Of a stretch of 64,000 bases of DNA, positions 44,855 through 53,096 are shown piece by piece. The stretch is taken from contig NZ_REFR01000010.1 of NCBI RefSeq assembly GCF_003688555.1, positions 62,001 through 126,000 on the forward strand. The letters are read 5' to 3'. Below the pieces are notes generated by a model. The model searched no databases. It was not told the DNA's origin and was given only the letters and a program-made list of their open reading frames with translations. The stretch is from Eilatimonas milleporae. Its GTDB lineage: Bacteria > Pseudomonadota > Alphaproteobacteria > Sphingomonadales > Kordiimonadaceae. The first letter of the stretch is position 1, and the number at the start of each line of letters is the position of its first letter. The translations under genes and the position numbers were made by a program.

Positions 44855-45910
44855 ATGCTGTTGCCCGATAAAAACAGACCTGGCTTTGTTTTCTTTTGGG
44901 TCGATGACGCAACGTTACGCGTGCGAGTCGCGGCTTTGATGACTGATTTCGGGGCATCGAGACGGTTTCTCGATCAGGACAGTGTCCTATGCTTTCACGT
45001 TCATCAGTCGGAAAGGGTGCTTTTGCAGCTGGACACATGTTTCAGCCTGTATGAGCGTCGGCATATCCGCCTGATGGTGTGCGATTCCCCCTCTCCCAAT
45101 ATCAGCCAGTTCGCCAATGTCCGCTCGCTTGAGCAACTGACAAACAGCCTGTCGGGCCGCTGGATCGCCGAACTCGTGGCCGAGAAACGTTATCGGTCCC
45201 TGATGCAGCCGATCGTCTCGGCGACGGATTATCGTCAGGTTCTGGGGTATGAGTTTCTGTTCCGGGGTATGAAGGAAGACGGAACGGATGTCCCGCCGCC
45301 CATCCTGTTCGATACGGCGATGCGCGCCGATGTTGCCTATATGCTGGACATGGCGGCAGGGGAAAGCGCGATTGAGACGGCAATCGACCTTTCCATCGAT
45401 GGGGATCTTTTCATCAATATCCTGCCCGATACGCTGGCCCGGCCCGAAGGGCTGGATGCCTGGCTGACCACGGTTGTCGAAGACCGGGGCGTGGACACCG
45501 AGCGGATTGTTTTCGAACTGGTGGAAAGCCAGCAGATGGCGGACCCGGAATTGCTGAAAACACTGGCGGCCTGGTTGCGCAGCGCGGGTGCACGACTGGC
45601 ATTGGATGATTTTGGCAGCGGTTTCAACAATCTGGTGATGCTGACGGATGTCCGGCCCGATTTCATCAAGCTTGACAAATCCCTTGTGCAGCATCTGACC
45701 CATGATCCGCAAAAGTGGAACATGGTGGCCAATATCGTCGACTCCGCCAAACAGGCCGGTGTCCGTGTCATCGCCGAAGGGGTGGAGGACAAGGTCACGG
45801 CATCCGCCCTCCGCGATACAGGCGTTGAATATCTGCAGGGCTATTATCTGGGGTATCCGGCGGAACGGCCGGTGGGGTTGAGAGCCCGCCAATCCGTCAG
45901 CATGGCTTAA
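44855..45910 (+). CDS. EAL-domain cyclic-di-GMP phosphodiesterase with unknown N-terminal domain
   Basis: A 351-residue protein. Residues 130-340 form an EAL domain. The signature ExLxR appears as EFLFR. Other active-site residues are present: Asn in FINILP, Glu in FELVES, the DDFGSG pair, Lys in IKLDKS and Glu in IAEGVED. The catalytic set is therefore complete and c-di-GMP hydrolysis is likely. The first 120 residues (FVFFWVDDATLRVRVAALM, then DSVLCFHVHQSERVLLQLDTCF) do not match PAS, GAF or receiver domains that I recognise. No GGDEF domain. A hairpin follows the stop. Confidence 0.85.
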   Translation: MLLPDKNRPGFVFFWVDDATLRVRVAALMTDFGASRRFLDQDSVLCFHVHQSERVLLQLDTCFSLYERRHIRLMVCDSPSPNISQFANVRSLEQLTNSLSGRWIAELVAEKRYRSLMQPIVSATDYRQVLGYEFLFRGMKEDGTDVPPPILFDTAMRADVAYMLDMAAGESAIETAIDLSIDGDLFINILPDTLARPEGLDAWLTTVVEDRGVDTERIVFELVESQQMADPELLKTLAAWLRSAGARLALDDFGSGFNNLVMLTDVRPDFIKLDKSLVQHLTHDPQKWNMVANIVDSAKQAGVRVIAEGVEDKVTASALRDTGVEYLQGYYLGYPAERPVGLRARQSVSMA

Positions 45911-45911
45911 A

Positions 45912-45942
45912 GGGCGGAACCGGAAGCCCGCCCGGTTGTTTT
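45912..45942 (+). terminator. Bidirectional-type hairpin after the EAL gene
   Basis: AACCGG (45918-45923) pairs with CCGGTT (45932-45937) and is followed by GTTTTAC. An overlapping alternative pairs GGGCGG with CCGCCC. It lies between the convergent EAL and MarR genes, so it is a probable terminator for the EAL transcript. Confidence 0.55.
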
Positions 45943-45977
45943 ACATGCCCACCGCCCCGCTTCGGCGCCGTTTGCGG

Positions 45978-46460
45978 CTATTTCTCTTTTTCCATGTGAT
46001 CGACCGCGTCCGGTGCGGCCAGCTTGTCGAGGAGCCTGTCGAGCGTTTCTCTCTCGTCCATGCTCAGTTTGGCCAGAATTTCCTGCTCATACGCCAGTGC
46101 GAGCGGAACGATGCGGCGGTAGACGGCATAGCCCTCGGCCGAGAGGGACAGAACCGACCGTCTCCGGTCATCGGCGGCAAAATGGCGTATCAAACGCCCC
46201 GATTGCAGCAGCCGTGCGACGGCGCGGCTGACGGCGACCTTGTCCATGGCGGTCCGCTCCGCCACGTCAGCGGCCGACAGGTCCGGCGTATCCCCCAGCA
46301 CCGCCATGACACGCCATTCAGGCAGGCTGATCTGGAAACGTGCCTCGTAGCGGTCGGCAATGGCGCGGGACACCCTGTTGGACAGAACCGAAAGCCGGTA
46401 GGGCAGGAAGGACGCAAGTGTCAGCGCGGCGTGACGGTCGTTCATATCATGGTCAGCCAT
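45978..46460 (-). CDS. MarR-family regulator of the tyrosine/phenylalanine operon
   Basis: A 160-residue winged-helix protein. The recognition region is ISLPEWRVMAVLGDTPDLSAADVAERTAMDKVAVSRAVARLLQSG, and the wing is RHFAADDRRRSVLSLSAEG. This is standard MarR architecture with helical dimerisation ends. It is divergent from hpd, and two nested palindromes lie between them, so it very likely controls the aromatic amino-acid pathway, probably by sensing an intermediate such as homogentisate or 4-hydroxyphenylpyruvate (inference from HmgR-type regulators). Starts at 46490, 46460 and 46450 are possible; 46460 is used. Confidence 0.87.
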   Translation of the reverse strand: MADHDMNDRHAALTLASFLPYRLSVLSNRVSRAIADRYEARFQISLPEWRVMAVLGDTPDLSAADVAERTAMDKVAVSRAVARLLQSGRLIRHFAADDRRRSVLSLSAEGYAVYRRIVPLALAYEQEILAKLSMDERETLDRLLDKLAAPDAVDHMEKEK

Positions 46461-46494
46461 GGCGCGGCCTTTTTGACGTGAGAGATGCATTGTC

Positions 46495-46535
46495 GCTTGC
46501 GGAAAGTTTCATATGAAACTAATATCTTCGCAAGC
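46495..46535. promoter_or_regulatory. Nested palindromic operator between MarR and hpd
   Basis: The inner element AGTTTCATATGAAACT (46505-46520) is a perfect 16-bp palindrome of the size bound by MarR dimers. The outer arms GCTTGCG (46495-46501) and CGCAAGC (46529-46535) are also exactly complementary. It covers the expected promoters of both the regulator and hpd. Confidence 0.65.
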
Positions 46536-46608
46536 AAAACTTGGACCCGGTATATGCAGAGGGTTGCGGTCTGCACCGTATCCTGCATCACCATTAAGGA
46601 GACGATAA

Positions 46609-47679
46609 ATGGCGGATCTTTGGGACAATCCACTGGCGACGGACGGTTTTGAATTTGTCGAGTATGCAGCGCCCGATCCCGAACTGCTGCGCACGCTGTT
46701 TGAGCGTCTGGGCTTTCCCGCCGTCGCGCGCCATCGCTCCAAGGATGTGACGCTGCACCGTCAGGGGGACATCAATTTCATCATCAATGCCGAACCGGAA
46801 AGCTTCGCGCAAAAATTCGCCGCCACCCATGGCCCCTGCGCCTGTGCCATGGCATTCCGTGTGAAGGATGCGGCCTTTGCCTATGACGAGGCAATCAAGC
46901 GGGGTGCGAAACCGGTAAGCGATCCTGTCGGTCCGATGGAACTGAACATCCCCTGCCTTGAGGGGATCGGTGGCAGCCGTCTGTATCTGGTGGACCGTTA
47001 CGGCGACAAAACGATCTACGACGTGGACTTCGTGCCCATCGAAGCCGCAGCGCGCAGTGAGCTTAACGCGGGACTGACCTATCTGGATCACCTGACCCAT
47101 AATGTCGCCAAGGGCGGCATGGATGTGTGGGCGGGTTTTTACGAGAAGGTCTTCAATTTCCGTGAAATCCGCTATTTCGACATTGAGGGCAAGCTGACCG
47201 GTCTGGTGTCCCGGGCCATGACCAGCCCGTGCGGCAAAATCCGTATTCCGATTAACGAGTCTTCCGACGACAAGTCGCAGATCGCCGAATATATCGAGGA
47301 ATACAAGGGCGAGGGCATTCAGCACATCGCGCTTGGCACCGATGATATCTATCAATCCGTCGATATTCTCAAAGATCGCGGCGTCGCCTTTCAGGATACG
47401 CCCGATACATATTATGAGCAGCTTGACACCCGCGTCGAAGGCCACGGCGAGGATACCGGCGCCCTGAAAGAACGCCGCATCCTTCTGGATGGTGCACCGA
47501 CCGACGGGCAGGGTATTCTGCTGCAGATTTTTACCCAGAATGTGATCGGTCCGATTTTCTTCGAGATCATCCAGCGCAAGGGCAATGAAGGCTTTGGGGA
47601 AGGAAACTTCCAGGCGCTGTTCGAGTCCATCGAACTGGACCAGATTCGCCGCGGCGTCCTCGATGCGGATGAGGCATAA
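46609..47679 (+). CDS. hpd: 4-Hydroxyphenylpyruvate dioxygenase
   Basis: A 356-residue Fe(II) enzyme of normal bacterial length. The iron ligands are visible: His161 in YLDHLTHNV, His239 in GIQHIALGTDD and Glu319 in GPIFFEIIQRKGNEGFGEGNF. It converts 4-hydroxyphenylpyruvate to homogentisate, the second step of tyrosine breakdown. AAGGAG is ideally placed before ATG 46609. It heads a plus-strand run (VOC protein, fumarylacetoacetase, maleylacetoacetate isomerase, phenylalanine hydroxylase) with short gaps. Confidence 0.96.
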   Translation: MADLWDNPLATDGFEFVEYAAPDPELLRTLFERLGFPAVARHRSKDVTLHRQGDINFIINAEPESFAQKFAATHGPCACAMAFRVKDAAFAYDEAIKRGAKPVSDPVGPMELNIPCLEGIGGSRLYLVDRYGDKTIYDVDFVPIEAAARSELNAGLTYLDHLTHNVAKGGMDVWAGFYEKVFNFREIRYFDIEGKLTGLVSRAMTSPCGKIRIPINESSDDKSQIAEYIEEYKGEGIQHIALGTDDIYQSVDILKDRGVAFQDTPDTYYEQLDTRVEGHGEDTGALKERRILLDGAPTDGQGILLQIFTQNVIGPIFFEIIQRKGNEGFGEGNFQALFESIELDQIRRGVLDADEA

Positions 47680-47694
47680 GGAAAGGCCCGGGCC

Positions 47695-48234
47695 ATGAAA
47701 TTGCAGGGCATTCATCACGTTGCCTACCGCTGCCGGGATGCCAAGGAAACGGTTGCCTTTTACCAGAAGGCGCTGGACATGGACTTCCAGCTTGCGATTG
47801 CCGAAAACGAAGTGCCGTCCACCAAGGAACCGGACCCGTACATGCACATCTTTCTCGATGCCGGGAACGGCAATGTGCTGGCCTTTTTCGAACTGCCCAA
47901 TTCACCGGACATGGGGCGGGACGAAAAAACGCCCGAATGGGTGCAGCATATCGCTTTCAAGGTGGACAGCATGGACGCGTTGCTGGCGGCGAAAGACCGG
48001 TTGGAGGGGCAGGGCATCGAGGTGCTCGGCCCGGTGGACCATACCATTTTCAAGTCGATCTATTTCTTCGACCCGAATGGTCACCGACTTGAACTGGCGG
48101 CCAATACGGACAAGCCCGGTATGCTTGCGGAGTTGCACCGGGTCGCGCCCGATATGCTGGATGAATGGTCGAAAACCAAAAAAGCGCCGCAGCACGCCGC
48201 ATGGCTGCACGGTGAGGGAGAATTTCCGGGGTAG
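47695..48234 (+). CDS. VOC-superfamily (glyoxalase/dioxygenase-fold) protein in the homogentisate operon
   Basis: A 179-residue protein with two beta-alpha-beta-beta-beta modules. Potential metal ligands fit a His-Glu-His-Glu set: GIHHVAYRC, LAFFELPNSP, WVQHIAFKV and NGHRLELAAN. This set is typical of glyoxalase I-like or related VOC enzymes rather than two-His-one-Glu dioxygenases. It starts 15 bp after hpd and is followed by fumarylacetoacetase, at the place where homogentisate dioxygenase is usually found. Its role is unknown: isomerase, detoxifying lyase or a ring-cleaving substitute are all possible. Confidence 0.82.
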   Translation: MKLQGIHHVAYRCRDAKETVAFYQKALDMDFQLAIAENEVPSTKEPDPYMHIFLDAGNGNVLAFFELPNSPDMGRDEKTPEWVQHIAFKVDSMDALLAAKDRLEGQGIEVLGPVDHTIFKSIYFFDPNGHRLELAANTDKPGMLAELHRVAPDMLDEWSKTKKAPQHAAWLHGEGEFPG

Positions 48235-48300
48235 GGTAGGCGATGTCTTTCGCAGGAGCCACGGCCCGGAGAGCCGATTTCGTTTTGGGGAACTGAATTT

Positions 48301-49323
48301 ATGAAGCTTGCGTCTTTAAAGGAGGGCCGCGACGGCGCCCTCGCCATTGTCAGCCGTGATCTGAGCCGCATGGCCGATGCCCGTGATATTGCGCCGACCC
48401 TTCAGGCGGCACTGGACAACTGGGCGGAGGTCAAATCCCGCCTGCAAGACCGGTATGAGGCCCTGAACAGCGGAGCCGTAGAGGGTATGTCCTTTGATGA
48501 GACGGTCGTGGACGCCCCATTGCCGCGCGCCTATCAGTGGGCTGACGGGTCTGCCTATGTGAACCATGTGGAACTGGTGCGCAAGGCACGCGGCGCGGAG
48601 ATGCCCGAAAGTTTCTGGACCGATCCCCTGATGTATCAGGGCGGGTCCGACAGCCTTCTGGCGCCGCGCGACCCTGTACAGGTGTTCCAGACCGACGGCT
48701 GGGGTGTGGATTTCGAGGCCGAGATTGCCGTCATCACCGACGATGTACCCATGGGTGTCAGCGCTGAGGCGGCGTTGGATCACGTTCAACTGATCCTGCT
48801 GGTGAACGATGTTTCGCTGCGCGGTCTGATCCCCGGGGAGCTGGCCAAGGGCTTTGGCTTTTTTCAGGCGAAGCCGTCCAGTGCGCTCAGCCCCGTGGCG
48901 GTGACGCCGGATGAACTGGGCGATGTCTGGGCAGGCGGTAAATTGTCCCTGCCGCTGCTTTCTTTCCTGAACGATACACCTTTCGGCAGGCCCGACGCCG
49001 GTGTGGACATGACCTTCCACTTCGGCCAGTTAATCGCCCACGCCGCCAAAACGCGGCCGCTTGCGGCGGGCTCCATCATCGGGTCCGGGACCATTTCCAA
49101 CAAGATGGACGGCGGTCCCGGCAAGCCGATTGCCGAGGGCGGTGTTGGATATAGTTGTGTTGCCGAAATCCGTATGATCGAGACGATCGAAAGCGGTGCC
49201 CCGAAGACACCGTTCCTGCAGTTCGGCGATACCGTGCGGATCGAAATGCGGGATGCGGGCGGTCAGTCCATCTTCGGTGCCATTGAACAGACGATCGAAC
49301 ACGCGGACGGAGACCGGGGATGA
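48301..49323 (+). CDS. Fumarylacetoacetate hydrolase
   Basis: A 340-residue FAH-fold protein. LPRAYQWADGSAYVNHVELVRKARGAEMP is the start of the bacterial fumarylacetoacetase type. The metal site includes Glu residues in VDFEAEIAVITDDVP and the lid segment NDVSLRGLIPGELAKGFGFFQAKPS. The GSIIGSGTISN motif is conserved late. It splits fumarylacetoacetate into fumarate and acetoacetate, the last step of tyrosine degradation. The GGGGA ribosome site is slightly distant. Its stop overlaps the next start by 4 bp (ATGA). Confidence 0.92.
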   Translation: MKLASLKEGRDGALAIVSRDLSRMADARDIAPTLQAALDNWAEVKSRLQDRYEALNSGAVEGMSFDETVVDAPLPRAYQWADGSAYVNHVELVRKARGAEMPESFWTDPLMYQGGSDSLLAPRDPVQVFQTDGWGVDFEAEIAVITDDVPMGVSAEAALDHVQLILLVNDVSLRGLIPGELAKGFGFFQAKPSSALSPVAVTPDELGDVWAGGKLSLPLLSFLNDTPFGRPDAGVDMTFHFGQLIAHAAKTRPLAAGSIIGSGTISNKMDGGPGKPIAEGGVGYSCVAEIRMIETIESGAPKTPFLQFGDTVRIEMRDAGGQSIFGAIEQTIEHADGDRG

Positions 49324-50003
49324 GCACGGACGGACCCTGCCAGCGTAAGCTTTACAACTATTTCCGGTCATCCGCGTCATACCGGGTGAGGATTGCGCTG
49401 GCCCATAAGGGGTTGTCCTATGACTATGTGCCGGTGAACATCATGCCCAAGGTCAGCGAACAGAAAGACGCGGCCTACAAGGCGCTGAACCCGCAGATGC
49501 GGATACCGTTCTACAGGGATCATGCGGTGTCTATTTCGCAATCGCCGGCTATTCTGGAATATCTGGAAGAGTGCTTTCCCGATCCACCGCTTTTGCCGGG
49601 GGATCATGCGGGCCGGGCCCTGGTGCGGCAGATGGCGGCACTGGTTGGATGCGACATTCATCCGCTGAACAATCTGTCGGTCTTGACCTATCTGAAGCGC
49701 GATCTCGGTGCGGACGACGCGGCCGTCGATGCATGGTATAGTCACTGGATAACGCAGGGTTTTCAGGCATTGGAGACGCTTGCGGCCGCCAGTGACATGC
49801 GCGGCACCTTCCTGTATGGCGACAGCCCGACGCTGGCGGATGTTTACCTGGTGCCGCAGATGTGGAATGCGCGCCGTTTCAATGTGTCGCTGGAGGCCTT
49901 TCCCCTGCTGACGGCCATAGATGCGGCGGCATGCGCCTTGCCTGCCTTTGCCGATGCCGCACCGGAAGTACAGCCCGATACACCCGAGGAGATGCGTGCA
50001 TAA
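49320..50003 (+). CDS. maiA: Maleylacetoacetate isomerase (zeta-class GST)
   Basis: A 227-residue zeta-class glutathione transferase. The diagnostic SSASYRVRIALA (SSCSWRVRIAL-type, here with Ala for Cys) binds glutathione and gives the catalytic Ser. NPQMRIPFYRD and ISQSPAILEYLEE follow. LFDADPTLADVYLVPQ-type C-terminal helices appear as GDSPTLADVYLVPQMWNARRF. It isomerises maleylacetoacetate to fumarylacetoacetate. The overlap with fumarylacetoacetase implies translational coupling of successive steps. Confidence 0.92.
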   Translation: MSTDGPCQRKLYNYFRSSASYRVRIALAHKGLSYDYVPVNIMPKVSEQKDAAYKALNPQMRIPFYRDHAVSISQSPAILEYLEECFPDPPLLPGDHAGRALVRQMAALVGCDIHPLNNLSVLTYLKRDLGADDAAVDAWYSHWITQGFQALETLAAASDMRGTFLYGDSPTLADVYLVPQMWNARRFNVSLEAFPLLTAIDAAACALPAFADAAPEVQPDTPEEMRA

Positions 50004-50052
50004 GAGAGGCAGGCGGGACACGGGCCATGAACGGTATATGGAGGAGGGAGAT

Positions 50053-50961
50053 ATGCTGATTAAGACACGTTTGGGCCGCACCGTGGAAGTGGCCGAAGAT
50101 TATACCGTTGACCAGGAGTGGGAGCATTTCACCGCGGAAGAACACGACCGCTGGGATCGTCTCTATGCCCGACAATGCAAGATGCTGCCGGGCCGCGCCT
50201 GCGACGAGTTCATGGACGGTCTGACCAAGCTGAGTCTTTCAGACAGCGGCATTCCCAATTTTATCGAACTTTCGGATCGTCTGGAAAAGCTGACGGGCTG
50301 GCGTGTCGTCGCCGTGCCCGACCTGGTGCCCGACGATGTGTTTTTCGATCATCTGGCCAACCGCCGTTTCCCGGCCGGCAATTTTATCCGCCCGGAAGAG
50401 CAGCTCGACTATTTGCAGGAACCGGATGTTTTTCACGATGTGTTCGGCCATGTGCCTATGTTGGCCCATCCCGTCTTTGCCGACTATATGGAAGCGTACG
50501 GGCAGGGCGGCCAGCGTGCCGGTGGCCGGGGGGTTCTGAAGAATCTGGCCCGGCTGTACTGGTATACGGTGGAATTCGGCCTGATCAAGACCAGGGACGG
50601 CATGCGTATTTATGGTGCCGGCATCGTCAGTTCCAAGTCGGAGAGCATCTTTTCCCTAGACAGTGACTGCCCGCACCGCATCCATTTCGATCTGGAGCGG
50701 CTGATGCGCACGGACTACCGCATCGACGACTTTCAGCAGACATATTGGGTGATCGACAGTTTCGACGAGTTGCTCAAGGCCACCTATCAGGATTTTGGGC
50801 CGCTGTATGACAGGCTGGAAGGCGACGTTACAGCCTATACCCCCGACACGGTCCTTGATAACGATACGGTGCACAGCCATGGTACCCAGTTGTATGCAAA
50901 TGCAGGCGGGCGGCTCAAAGGGGCGAGCGACCCGTGCCTTGAGGGCCCGCAGGCGGCCTGA
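50053..50961 (+). CDS. phhA: Phenylalanine 4-hydroxylase
   Basis: A 302-residue tetrahydropterin-dependent monooxygenase. The iron ligands are His128 and His133 in FHDVFGHVPML and Glu174 in YWYTVEFGL. The pterin pocket segment VPDLVPDDVFFDHLANRRFPAGNFIRP is intact. It converts phenylalanine to tyrosine, feeding hpd through a transaminase not seen here. GGAGGGAG precedes ATG 50053. Pterin-4a-carbinolamine dehydratase, the usual partner for cofactor recycling, is not in this operon. Confidence 0.94.
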   Translation: MLIKTRLGRTVEVAEDYTVDQEWEHFTAEEHDRWDRLYARQCKMLPGRACDEFMDGLTKLSLSDSGIPNFIELSDRLEKLTGWRVVAVPDLVPDDVFFDHLANRRFPAGNFIRPEEQLDYLQEPDVFHDVFGHVPMLAHPVFADYMEAYGQGGQRAGGRGVLKNLARLYWYTVEFGLIKTRDGMRIYGAGIVSSKSESIFSLDSDCPHRIHFDLERLMRTDYRIDDFQQTYWVIDSFDELLKATYQDFGPLYDRLEGDVTAYTPDTVLDNDTVHSHGTQLYANAGGRLKGASDPCLEGPQAA

Positions 50962-51013
50962 ACACCTGGCGCGGGGCGCAATACACCCATAATACAGGAT
51001 TGGCGATGCAGCC

Positions 51014-51214
51014 TCAGGACTGCTGTTTGCGCCAGTCCGTGGTCAGCATGCCGGCAAAGCCCCAATTGTCCTCGTCAACTTCATCGATGACGATGTGGAT
51101 ATGTTCGGGCTTTTTGCCAAGCCTGCCCACAAGGCTGTCGGTAATGTCGCCGACAAGCTGTTTCTTCTGGTCGCGTGTCGCGCCCCTGGTGATTTCGACC
51201 CGCACATAGGGCAT
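51014..51214 (-). CDS. 4-Oxalocrotonate tautomerase-family protein
   Basis: A 66-residue protein. After Met removal the N-terminus would be Pro1 (PYVRVEITRGATRDQKKQLVGDITDSLV), the catalytic base of this superfamily, with the family helix and beta-hairpin (PEHIHIVIDEVDEDNWGFAG) following. It would isomerise keto/enol acids. It is downstream of and on the same strand as the leucine-type dehydrogenase, convergent with the phenylalanine hydroxylase. Its substrate is unknown, though phenylpyruvate tautomerisation would fit the neighbourhood (inference). Confidence 0.88.
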   Translation of the reverse strand: MPYVRVEITRGATRDQKKQLVGDITDSLVGRLGKKPEHIHIVIDEVDEDNWGFAGMLTTDWRKQQS

Positions 51215-51246
51215 GGCCCTGATCCCTTTTCCGGTATGACGCCACA

Positions 51247-51271
51247 CCCCATTCGGACGGACCGAATGGGG
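51247..51271 (-). terminator. Perfect 10-bp hairpin between dehydrogenase and tautomerase genes
   Basis: CCCCATTCGG and its complement pair around a 5-base loop (ACGGA). It lies downstream of the minus-strand dehydrogenase stop and just upstream of the tautomerase. There is no U-run, so it could also be a regulatory or stability hairpin. Confidence 0.5.
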
Positions 51272-51336
51272 CATGTGTCTTGCTGTCTTGCGGTATGGCT
51301 GTATATGTACGACTGGGGCTGAACGCCGGCCGGGAC

Positions 51337-52467
51337 TTATTCCGCCGCTGCCGGTGTCGCCGCCAGTTTTGCCTCGCCCGCGCTGCGGATGATGTCTTCC
51401 GCCATTTCGTTGGCAATGATGCCGGTGGGACGTTCCTGCCGGTCGCTTGCCTCGAAAATGCGGCTCAGCGTGTCGCCGATGCGCAGGACCTTGGCACGGC
51501 GTGCGTCTTCGTCCAGCCGTTCCTTGTACACTTCGGACTCGACCGAGATAATGCCCCCGGCATTGATCACATAATCGGGCGCATACAGGGCACCGCGCCG
51601 GCGCAGGTCTTCATCTTCCACGCCTTCACGTTCCAGCTGATTGTTGGCGGCGCCGGCGATAACCGTGGCCTTTATTTCGGGAATGGTCTTGCGGTTCAGG
51701 CCCCCGCCCAGTGCACAGGGCGCGAACACATCGCAGTCCACGGCATGAATGCCTTCCGGTTTTACCACGGTCACATCGCCCATGGCTTTCACCGCATTGA
51801 TATTGTCTTCGACAATGTCGGTGACGATCAGGTCGGCACCGGCATCCAGAAGATGCCTTGCCAGATACTGACCCACATGACCAAGGCCCTGAATGGCCAC
51901 GCGTATGCCTTTCAGATCGGTTTTGTTCAAGCGGTGACGCACGGCGGCCTTGATGCCGACGAATACCCCGAGAGCCGTGTGCGGCGACGGATCGCCGGTT
52001 CCGAACTCACCCCCTTCAAGGCCGCAGACATATTCCGTCGCCTCGCTGGCGGCGGCCAGCATTGCCGGCGATGTGCCGACATCCTCGGCCGCGTAATAGT
52101 TACCGCCCAGACGGTTGACGTTGCGGCCGAAGGCGCGCATCAGATCGTCTGTTCCGAGGGTTTTGGGGGCGCCGATGATGACGGATTTGCCGCCACCGAG
52201 ACGCAGGCCCGCCATGGCGTTTTTGTAGCTCATCCCACGGGACAGACGTAGGACATCGTACACCGCGTCTTCCTCGGCGCGGCTTTCGGCCACATCGACA
52301 GGGACGCTTTTGTAGATTGCACCATAATCCCAGAAGCGCGTTCCCCCGGTCGCCGGGCCAAGAGCCGTGGAGTGCACAGCGATAATCGCTTTCAGGCCTG
52401 TCACGCGGTCGCTGCAGAAAACAACCTGTTCATGGTCCCGGAAACTGCGCGAATTAAAAACGGGCAT
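51337..52467 (-). CDS. Leucine dehydrogenase-type Glu/Leu/Phe/Val dehydrogenase
   Basis: A 376-residue NAD-dependent amino-acid dehydrogenase. HSTALGPATGGTRFWDY starts the substrate domain. The catalytic Lys is in GMSYKNAMAGLRLGGGKSVII, whose GGGK loop is a leucine/phenylalanine dehydrogenase signature. YYAAEDVGTSP is the third motif. The NAD domain is GIRVAIQGLGHVGQYLARHLLDAGADLIVTD. It deaminates branched-chain (or aromatic) amino acids to keto acids. ATG 52467 is chosen because of a GGAAGG site. Leucine-degradation genes follow upstream on the same strand, so leucine is the likeliest substrate; phenylalanine remains possible given the operon on the other side. Confidence 0.9.
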   Translation of the reverse strand: MPVFNSRSFRDHEQVVFCSDRVTGLKAIIAVHSTALGPATGGTRFWDYGAIYKSVPVDVAESRAEEDAVYDVLRLSRGMSYKNAMAGLRLGGGKSVIIGAPKTLGTDDLMRAFGRNVNRLGGNYYAAEDVGTSPAMLAAASEATEYVCGLEGGEFGTGDPSPHTALGVFVGIKAAVRHRLNKTDLKGIRVAIQGLGHVGQYLARHLLDAGADLIVTDIVEDNINAVKAMGDVTVVKPEGIHAVDCDVFAPCALGGGLNRKTIPEIKATVIAGAANNQLEREGVEDEDLRRRGALYAPDYVINAGGIISVESEVYKERLDEDARRAKVLRIGDTLSRIFEASDRQERPTGIIANEMAEDIIRSAGEAKLAATPAAAE

Positions 52468-53096
52468 GTCTGGTATCCTTCCGTTGAATATCCCGTGGCG
52501 TTCGTTCTTGTCGTTCGGTGCGGGGTTTATTCCGCCATGATCCGTATCAGCGTTGTGCCGTTTGTGTGCTGTTTGCAAGAGTCGGGCAAACCCGGTGTAT
52601 CAGGCCGATTTGTTCCCCATGGCTTTCCCGCGATGTCCTTGCCCGGGAGCGCCCGTGTCCGGGCTTTAACCGCAAACCGTATCTTCAATCAAGGCAATGC
52701 GTGCCGTCTTTTTTACCGGGGCGAATTTGCACCGGCCAAGACAGATGCGGGCCGCTGCGTATCCCTTACCCTTCCCAAATGGTTTATCCGTTGCCAATAC
52801 GGTATCCGAGCGTGGCTTATCCGCCGTATGGCTTAAATTCCCTGTGCTGTCAGCACCCTCCTAGGTACATAATATGGCAGAAAAGCTTTGAAATGAGCTT
52901 TCTAAGTTTGCGCGGACGCGCAATCTTCACAGCCATTACTCCCCCGACCGTGAAAGAAAAAAAGAATTTGCAGGGAAACCATGCGTATATGCAATGGTTT
53001 GAAAATCCTAATTTCAACAAGCGTTTAAAGAATATATTTCGATGAAGCGGACGGTTAGCCCCGATTCATCCCCATCGCCGGTTCATGGGAGGCGGC
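52468..53096. other. 629-bp gap with an AT-rich island
   Basis: No gene can be supported with confidence. The left 200 bp hold the promoter of the leucine-type dehydrogenase. A hairpin GTGCTGTCAGCAC lies at 52844-52856. From about 52860 to 53045 the DNA turns clearly AT-rich, unlike everything nearby. A 50-codon frame (ATG 52893 to 53045, ending NKRLKNIFR) crosses it, without a recognisable ribosome site. It may be a small gene, a remnant, or just a regulatory region. Confidence 0.4.

Noticed and set aside
52372-52836. A 154-codon plus frame in the gap after the leucine-type dehydrogenase
   Set aside because: It starts inside the antisense of that gene, has no ribosome site and shows irregular composition with many Cys and Arg.
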